From JAOAGA01 sp964540515 (GTDB lineage Bacteria; CALINM01), in the NCBI GenBank assembly GCA_964540515.1, contig CAZIMS010000002.1, positions 62,001 to 126,000 on the forward strand: a DNA stretch of 64,000 nt, given 5' to 3'. Below the pieces are notes generated by a model. The model ran no database searches. It saw only the letters and a program-made list of their open reading frames with translations, and was not told the origin of the DNA. Each line of letters opens with the position of its first letter. Position 1 is the first letter of the stretch. The position numbers were made by a program, and so were the translations under genes. Below, one piece after another: positions 59,392 to 64,000 of this stretch.

Positions 59392-59925
59392 ATGAAAGAG
59401 ATTTTTTTGCATATATGTTGTGCTCCCTGCTTTTTGTATCCCTTTAAAGCTTTAAGTGATAAAGGTTACATAATAAGAGGGTTCTTTTTCAACCCCAATA
59501 TTCATCCTCTTGATGAGTATGGTCTAAGAAAGAGGTCTTTAGAAAGTTTTGTTTTAACTAAAGATACAAGCTTAATTGTGGGTAGCTACGATATAGAAAA
59601 TTTTTTTGATATATACACAAGAGAGAAAGATAGATGTTATAATTGCTATTATCTTAGAATTGAAAAAACAGCACAGAAGGCAAGAGAGTTAGGTATAAAA
59701 ACATTTTCTACAACCCTTTTATATAGTAAGAGACAGAAACATGAACAAATAAAAGAAATTTGTTATAAAATAGCTGATATTTATGGTTTAGAGTTTTATT
59801 ATGAGGATTTTAGAGAGGGATGGAGTTGGGGGATAGAAGAAAGTAAAAAACAGAAGTTATACAGGCAAAAATATTGTGGTTGTCTATTCTCTTATAAAGA
59901 AAGGTTTGAAGGAAGGATACTTTAA
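59392..59925 (+). CDS. queH: Epoxyqueuosine reductase QueH
   Basis: The 177-residue protein starts EIFLHICCAPCFLYPF and shows FFNPNIHPLDEYGLRKRSLESF, then EKDRCYNCYYLRIEKTAQKARELG, and near the end KYCGCLFSYKERF. The cysteine sets (CCAPC, CYNC, CGC) are the QueH signature, with the Fe-S or metal site. It reduces epoxyqueuosine to queuosine in tRNA, the non-cobalamin alternative to QueG. It follows the lipoprotein gene by 2 bases. Confidence 0.92.
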   Translation: MKEIFLHICCAPCFLYPFKALSDKGYIIRGFFFNPNIHPLDEYGLRKRSLESFVLTKDTSLIVGSYDIENFFDIYTREKDRCYNCYYLRIEKTAQKARELGIKTFSTTLLYSKRQKHEQIKEICYKIADIYGLEFYYEDFREGWSWGIEESKKQKLYRQKYCGCLFSYKERFEGRIL

Positions 59926-59930
59926 TTTTT

Positions 59931-60155
59931 ATGGATAATCTGAGCAATTTAGGTAAGTTTCTGATAATAATAGGTCTATTGCTCGTAATAGTTGGTGGTC
60001 TTGTATATTTTTTTGGGAAAATACCAGGGTTAGGTAAGTTACCTGGTGACATATACATAAAACGAGATAATTTTACTTTCTATTTCCCTGTCGTAACAAT
60101 GATAATTATAAGTTTAATCTTGACAATAATAATGAACATATTTTTTAGAAAATGA
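59931..60155 (+). CDS. DUF2905 small membrane protein
   Basis: The 74-residue protein has two membrane segments (about 8-27 and 49-70) with the loop FGKIPGLGKLPGDIYIKRDNFTFYFP between them. That LGKLPGDI-K-N-FYFP pattern is the signature of the DUF2905 family, of unknown function. It overlaps lpxC by 4 bases. Confidence 0.88.
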   Translation: MDNLSNLGKFLIIIGLLLVIVGGLVYFFGKIPGLGKLPGDIYIKRDNFTFYFPVVTMIIISLILTIIMNIFFRK

Positions 60156-61078
60156 TTAGATATAACCAAAAGACATTAGCAGGAATAGTAGGTATAGCAG
60201 GAGTAGGTCTTCATAGCGGAAAAAGGGCAAAAGTAACCCTTAGACCTGCTGAGGAAAATACAGGCTATCTTTTTGTTAATAAAGATAGCTCAATTCCTTC
60301 AGAGATACCAGCTCTCTTTGATAAAGTTATCGATACCACCCTTGCTACTACTATAGGCACAAAGAATGTCTATGTTAAGACAGTTGAACATTTGATTGCT
60401 GCTCTAAGGGGGCTTGATATTGATAATGTTATAGTGGAAGTAGAAGGCGGTGAAGTACCTATAATGGATGGTAGTTGTGCACCTTTTATATATATATTAA
60501 AGAAAATAGGCTTTAGAGAACAAAGAAGGTATAAAAAGTTTATAATGGTTACAAAGGAGATTGAGTTTAGAGATGAAGATAAGTTTATAAAAATAGAGCC
60601 TTTTAATAATCTTCAGATAGATTTTACCGTAGATTTTCCACATCCAGCTATAGGTAAACAGAGCATATCCTTTTCTTTCTCACCAAATAATTTCGAGAGA
60701 GATATTGCAAGGGCAAGAACCTTTGGTTTTTTTAAAGATGTGCAGTATTTAAAATCAAAAGGACTTGCTTTAGGAGGTTCTTTAGAAAATGCCATAGTTA
60801 TTGGTGAGGAAGGAATAATCAATCATGAAGGACTTAGATATAAAGATGAGTTTGTAAGACACAAGGTGCTTGACCTTTTAGGTGATATAGCTCTTTTAGG
60901 TTACCCTGTGATTGGAAAAATTGTTGCTCATAAATCAGGACACCACTTAAACAATATGCTCTGTAAAGAGTTGTTTGAGAACAGAAAGGATTTTAAGGTT
61001 GTTGAGTATCTTGAAAGTACTTATCTATCTCCGCTTCTTTCTGATAACTTTCTAAATTTTGAAAGGCAAGTTCTATAA
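60152..61078 (+). CDS. lpxC: UDP-3-O-acyl-N-acetylglucosamine deacetylase LpxC
   Basis: The 308-residue protein shows NQKTLAGIVGIAGVGLHSGK, the zinc His80 in VKTVEHLIAALRGLDIDN, GEVPIMDGSCAPF, the second zinc site VRHKVLDLLGDIAL (His and Asp), and the catalytic His region AHKSGHHLNN. It makes the committed step of lipid A synthesis, so the cell has LPS-type outer membrane. The last 86 bases overlap, on the other strand, the NUDIX gene. Length is normal. Confidence 0.96.
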   Translation: MIRYNQKTLAGIVGIAGVGLHSGKRAKVTLRPAEENTGYLFVNKDSSIPSEIPALFDKVIDTTLATTIGTKNVYVKTVEHLIAALRGLDIDNVIVEVEGGEVPIMDGSCAPFIYILKKIGFREQRRYKKFIMVTKEIEFRDEDKFIKIEPFNNLQIDFTVDFPHPAIGKQSISFSFSPNNFERDIARARTFGFFKDVQYLKSKGLALGGSLENAIVIGEEGIINHEGLRYKDEFVRHKVLDLLGDIALLGYPVIGKIVAHKSGHHLNNMLCKELFENRKDFKVVEYLESTYLSPLLSDNFLNFERQVL

Positions 61079-61463
61079 TACTTCTTTCTGTGTGGTATGG
61101 GTTTTGTGATAGGGCCTCATCTTTTGTAAACCATACTATATCGATAGTCTCTTGGTTAGGTAAGAAGCTGCCTGATTTATAGAACATAAGGTAAAAAAAA
61201 ACAGTCTTTTTTATCTTTTCTCTATTTTGTATAAAAAAATACTCTATTTTATCAAGGAAAACAGGATTAATTACATTTATCCCTGTCTCTTCAAAAACTT
61301 CTCTGATAGCTGCCTTTTCTGCTGTCTCGCCATTCTCTATATGACCCTTGGGTAGACAATAAACCTCCTGCCCCAAGAGCTTTTTCTGTAGGCAAAGTAG
61401 TATCTTATAAACTCCGCCATCTTTCTTAACTACGACACCTCCAGCAGAAAACTCCATTCTCAT
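60993..61463 (-). CDS. NUDIX hydrolase
   Basis: The 156-residue protein has the NUDIX box GHIENGETAEKAAIREVFEETGI (pattern Gx5Ex7REVxEExGI) starting near residue 40, preceded by SAGGVVVKKDGGVYKILLC. It hydrolyses a nucleoside diphosphate linked to another moiety; the substrate cannot be read. It overlaps the convergent lpxC 3' end by 86 bases, an unusually long antisense overlap. Its ATG overlaps the stop of the 132-residue gene by 4 bases. Confidence 0.9.
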   Translation of the reverse strand: MRMEFSAGGVVVKKDGGVYKILLCLQKKLLGQEVYCLPKGHIENGETAEKAAIREVFEETGINVINPVFLDKIEYFFIQNREKIKKTVFFYLMFYKSGSFLPNQETIDIVWFTKDEALSQNPYHTERSIIELAFQNLESYQKEAEIDKYFQDTQQP

Positions 61464-61858
61464 TTTTCACCATTGTGGGAGATATCTATAGGTAAGAAAT
61501 AATCCAGTGCCCTAATGTCTATAATTTTGATCTCCCTCTTGTTTTCCCTTAAAATAGACTTTAAGATATTGTCAATATTATATCTGTCCTTTTCAGAAAG
61601 GGAAGATATGGTTGTTTGATAGAGCTTTTCTTGTTCTATTGATACATAACCCTCTGTAAATATCAAGGTTTTCATATAATTTAATACAATATTTAGTCCA
61701 ACATCATTACCCCTCAAAATATCCGTGATCTCATTTTCTTGTTTTATTAATATATTGCCAAGTCCCTTATCAGTATAAAGGGGTTGATTAAAATATTCTC
61801 CATAACTTTGATTAAACATAAAAAACATAAAAAACAGTAAAAAGAGAAAAAATTTCAT
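61460..61858 (-). CDS. Small secreted protein of unknown function
   Basis: The 132-residue protein has a signal peptide (residues 1-20, SYG-EY). The mature part is mostly helical and charged, with ILIKQENEITDILRG, YVSIEQEKLYQTTISSL and a final IIDIRALDYFLPID. I recognise no family. It is sandwiched, with 1- and 4-base overlaps, between the GH57 gene and the NUDIX gene, so it is probably translated from the same mRNA. Confidence 0.7.
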   Translation of the reverse strand: MKFFLFLLFFMFFMFNQSYGEYFNQPLYTDKGLGNILIKQENEITDILRGNDVGLNIVLNYMKTLIFTEGYVSIEQEKLYQTTISSLSEKDRYNIDNILKSILRENKREIKIIDIRALDYFLPIDISHNGEK

Positions 61859-63882
61859 TAAAACTCCTCCAGAGTAGCTGACAGTTTCACTTTCATTGGA
61901 TTAGAAATATCATTATAAAACAATATACAACTGCCTTGATAGGTTTTTTCAACGCCATCCTCAGATAGAGAGACTGTGTATATAGGATAAACAAAGATAT
62001 TTTTTAAAAAATCTGAGTTAAAAGTAATCTTGATTCCAAGCCATTCATCTATTATTTTTAAATCATTAATATTTTTAAAGTTACCATATAAACTCAAGTT
62101 GTATCTCTTTTCTTCATTGACTAAAAAATACCTATCCTGAGCATCTGGTGCAAAGAGATTTATATTAAACTCTAATCCTAATATTTTGTAATCATAAGGA
62201 TTTGTTAGCGTAATCTCGGTCTCAATAGTTCTATTAAAGAAAATATATCTTTTAGTTAGGTCTTTTTGTGATAGGAGAAGTTCCTGATTTTCACCATTGA
62301 GCATATTTAAGACTTCATATCTATCAATTGCCGAGATGTGAGGGGTAAAATTCATTTCTGAAAATGTTTTGAGATCTATATCTTTAAAAAGATGAACCCT
62401 TCCGCTTGCTCTATAATATTTATCGTAAAAAAGCTCATTGTGGAGACCTTCCTCTTTTGTCTTGAAGATGTCGTGGATTGTCTTTGTACCCTCTATATTG
62501 TTGTTTGCTTCCAATAGTCTTAGGTGATAGGCTTCTTCTCTTCGAGTTAAGGTGTCAGAAATGTTTATGTCCTTTGGTAGAAAATTTATTGATATCAAAG
62601 CCCCTCCATCATTGGGGTCGATTATTGCCGAGAGGCTATCTCTTTTTAAGTAAATCTCATCATTACAATCACAATCAAAATCATACTTTTTTATAATATT
62701 ATCAGGGAAAACCTTTTTTTCAGATCTAATTAAGTAGGAGTTTATCTCTCTTCTTAAATGAGGTAGATATAGACCACCAAAGACGCCATGCCAGTAAGCA
62801 TCATTACATTGAGATAGAAATAGGTCTAACTTCTCCTCTGCCTTTAGGTTGGCCATCTCTTCTGAGATAAATATCATCTTTTTGTGGATTATCTGACTTT
62901 CTTTATATTTTGAAAGAAAATTTCTCCACTGACCACCCTGAAAAAAAGGCTTTATCTCTTCGTAGTAAGATTGGCTTTTAAAAAGATCATAATACTTTTT
63001 GTAGTTAAAAGAGGCTAATGGAGGCAATGCCCACTCGCCTAACTCTGGATAAGAGGTAGTAGGTAAGTAACAAATGCCTTTGGGTGGATTATTTTCATAA
63101 TGTTCTTTTAATGTTACTGTTTCAATATAGGGGGAGTTAGCCAAAAAATCAAAAAATTTATATAACCACTTCTCTCCATAAACCCATTTATGAGTCTCAG
63201 GCCATATACCAAATTTCTCTCCATCATCGGCAAAGATAAGTGTACCAATACCCCTTTCATAAACTTCTTTAAAGTAAAAACTATTCTCTTCAACTGTTTG
63301 GAAGGGTATATAGTACCTTAACTTCTCACTACCAGGATAGATAGCAACCTTTTTGTTTTCAAACTCACTTATATAATATCCATCGAGATCTTTTAGAGAA
63401 AATCCGGATCTTAAGAAGTGATAATCATCTACTATTATATATTTTATATTTGCAAGATTAAAAATTTCTGGAAGGTGGGGCTCCCAAACCCTTTCAGTCA
63501 GCCATGAACCATAAACAGGCTGGTTAAAGGTTTTCTCAAGGAGATTGTTATAAAAAAGAAGCTGTTCTATTGCATCTCTTTTGGGTATTACAGCCAAAAC
63601 TGGTTCTGAAAAACCGCTACTTATAATCTCTATTAACCCCTTATTAACAAGCCTTGATACTTCTTCAATATAAGAAGGTTGGTTATTCTTTAGCCAAAGA
63701 AAGAGGGGGCCTGAGATATGTAAAGTCATTTTTAGGTTGTACTTTTTAAAGACATCTAAGAAAGGTTTGTAAGCTAAGTTGTATGCCTTTTCAAAGACAT
63801 AGTCAAAATTTCCGACAGGCTGATGGATGTGGAATATCATGAGGAACTTTAATTTCTTCATATTAATTTTATATACTTTCAT
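61858..63882 (-). CDS. GH57 family glucanotransferase/alpha-amylase-like enzyme
   Basis: The protein has 674 residues from 63882, or 667 from ATG 63861 (MKKLKF), with no ribosome site for either. Residues ~11-380 form the GH57 domain, with IFHIHQPVGNFDYVFEKAY, nucleophile Glu130 in GSWLTERVWEP, acid/base aspartates at 219-220 in FADDGEKFGIWPET, and NDAYWHGVFGGLYLPHLR. The C-terminal DUF1925/1926-type beta region starts with DGGALISINF. It matches T. litoralis-type 4-alpha-glucanotransferases, acting on starch or glycogen-like glucans in the cytosol. Confidence 0.9.
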   Translation of the reverse strand: MKVYKINMKKLKFLMIFHIHQPVGNFDYVFEKAYNLAYKPFLDVFKKYNLKMTLHISGPLFLWLKNNQPSYIEEVSRLVNKGLIEIISSGFSEPVLAVIPKRDAIEQLLFYNNLLEKTFNQPVYGSWLTERVWEPHLPEIFNLANIKYIIVDDYHFLRSGFSLKDLDGYYISEFENKKVAIYPGSEKLRYYIPFQTVEENSFYFKEVYERGIGTLIFADDGEKFGIWPETHKWVYGEKWLYKFFDFLANSPYIETVTLKEHYENNPPKGICYLPTTSYPELGEWALPPLASFNYKKYYDLFKSQSYYEEIKPFFQGGQWRNFLSKYKESQIIHKKMIFISEEMANLKAEEKLDLFLSQCNDAYWHGVFGGLYLPHLRREINSYLIRSEKKVFPDNIIKKYDFDCDCNDEIYLKRDSLSAIIDPNDGGALISINFLPKDINISDTLTRREEAYHLRLLEANNNIEGTKTIHDIFKTKEEGLHNELFYDKYYRASGRVHLFKDIDLKTFSEMNFTPHISAIDRYEVLNMLNGENQELLLSQKDLTKRYIFFNRTIETEITLTNPYDYKILGLEFNINLFAPDAQDRYFLVNEEKRYNLSLYGNFKNINDLKIIDEWLGIKITFNSDFLKNIFVYPIYTVSLSEDGVEKTYQGSCILFYNDISNPMKVKLSATLEEF

Positions 63883-63952
63883 AAAAAAAAAGTCAAATTA
63901 ATCCAATAAATATCATTTGCAAAAGAGACCCTTCTTTGCTATTTTAAATATT

Positions 63953-64000
63953 ATGCTTGTTAGATTTGATACATTGCTTGAGAAGATTACTCTTCCCGAA
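63953..64000 (+). CDS. Possible gene start cut by window edge
   Basis: An ATG at 63953 opens a frame reading MLVRFDTLLEKITLPE to the window end without a stop. It is divergent from the GH57 gene, with 70 bases of AT-rich DNA between. There is no clear ribosome site and only 16 codons are visible, so the product cannot be named. Confidence 0.35.
   Translation, partial: MLVRFDTLLEKITLPE

Overview
The window is a 64 kb stretch of a low-GC, diderm (Gram-negative) bacterial chromosome. LpxC (lipid A), ResB (cytochrome c maturation), a UbiE/MenG-type quinone methyltransferase, many lipoproteins with lipoboxes, PpiD, CtpA and RodZ-like proteins all point to a double-membraned, respiring cell. The ATP synthase operon has the b'-b-delta-alpha-gamma-beta-epsilon order without the a and c genes. 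Together with a likely MXAN_5187-type protein, this suggests a deltaproteobacterial-type lineage or a neighbouring phylum such as Deferribacterota. I cannot place it further from sequence alone. Genes are dense and often overlap by 1-8 bases. I saw no phage, insertion sequence or CRISPR array.

Layout. 1-7.2 kb: end of a quinone methyltransferase, a zinc-ribbon receiver protein, PpiD with an overlapping secreted metallopeptidase, a PhnD-like binding protein, RarA and a PgaB-C-like glycoside hydrolase. 7.3-13.1 kb: ATP synthase operon closed by a strong bidirectional terminator. 13.1-22.8 kb: a 2544-residue surface protein with about 15 choice-of-anchor-D/ASH repeats and a CFI-box-type C-terminus, flanked by a DUF2520-type protein and a lipoprotein made only of a DsbC N-terminal domain. 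23-30.5 kb: CtpA, a divergent polysaccharide deacetylase, an unusual proteasome-like Ntn-hydrolase candidate, then a four-gene cell-envelope cluster (CsgG-like, TPR-SLH, LPP20-like, FlgT_N-like). 30.6-40.6 kb: galU, hsp20, lon, an aminotransferase, dGTPase, a B12-type radical SAM protein, holC, nadE, then tRNA-Gln and tRNA-Glu. 40.6-41.1 kb: a gene-free stretch that seems to hold a decayed gene. 41.1-46.3 kb: transglutaminase-like protein, a LysR effector domain without DNA-binding domain, and a PstSCAB-type anion transporter. 46.4-54.2 kb: housekeeping genes (thioesterase, folate cyclo-ligase, Maf, YggS, Bcp, UvrA). 54.2-64 kb: ResB, a histidine kinase and convergent response regulator, a PilF-RodZ-like pair, QueH, LpxC, NUDIX and a GH57 glucanotransferase-like enzyme.

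The most unusual items are four. First, the giant repeat gene changes sharply in base composition inside one uninterrupted reading frame: about 55-62% GC in the middle against about 28-33% in the last third, by hand counts of single 60-base lines. Second, there is a 206-residue proteasome/HslV-like protein whose mature N-terminus would be Ser, with Asp at exactly proteasome position 17. Third, the CsgG/SLH/LPP20/FlgT_N cluster resembles flagellar outer-ring and curli-export parts but has no flagellar or curli gene beside it. Fourth, an effector-only LysR protein sits next to an anion transporter that has no phoU. All functional calls come from reading motifs by eye; no database search was possible.
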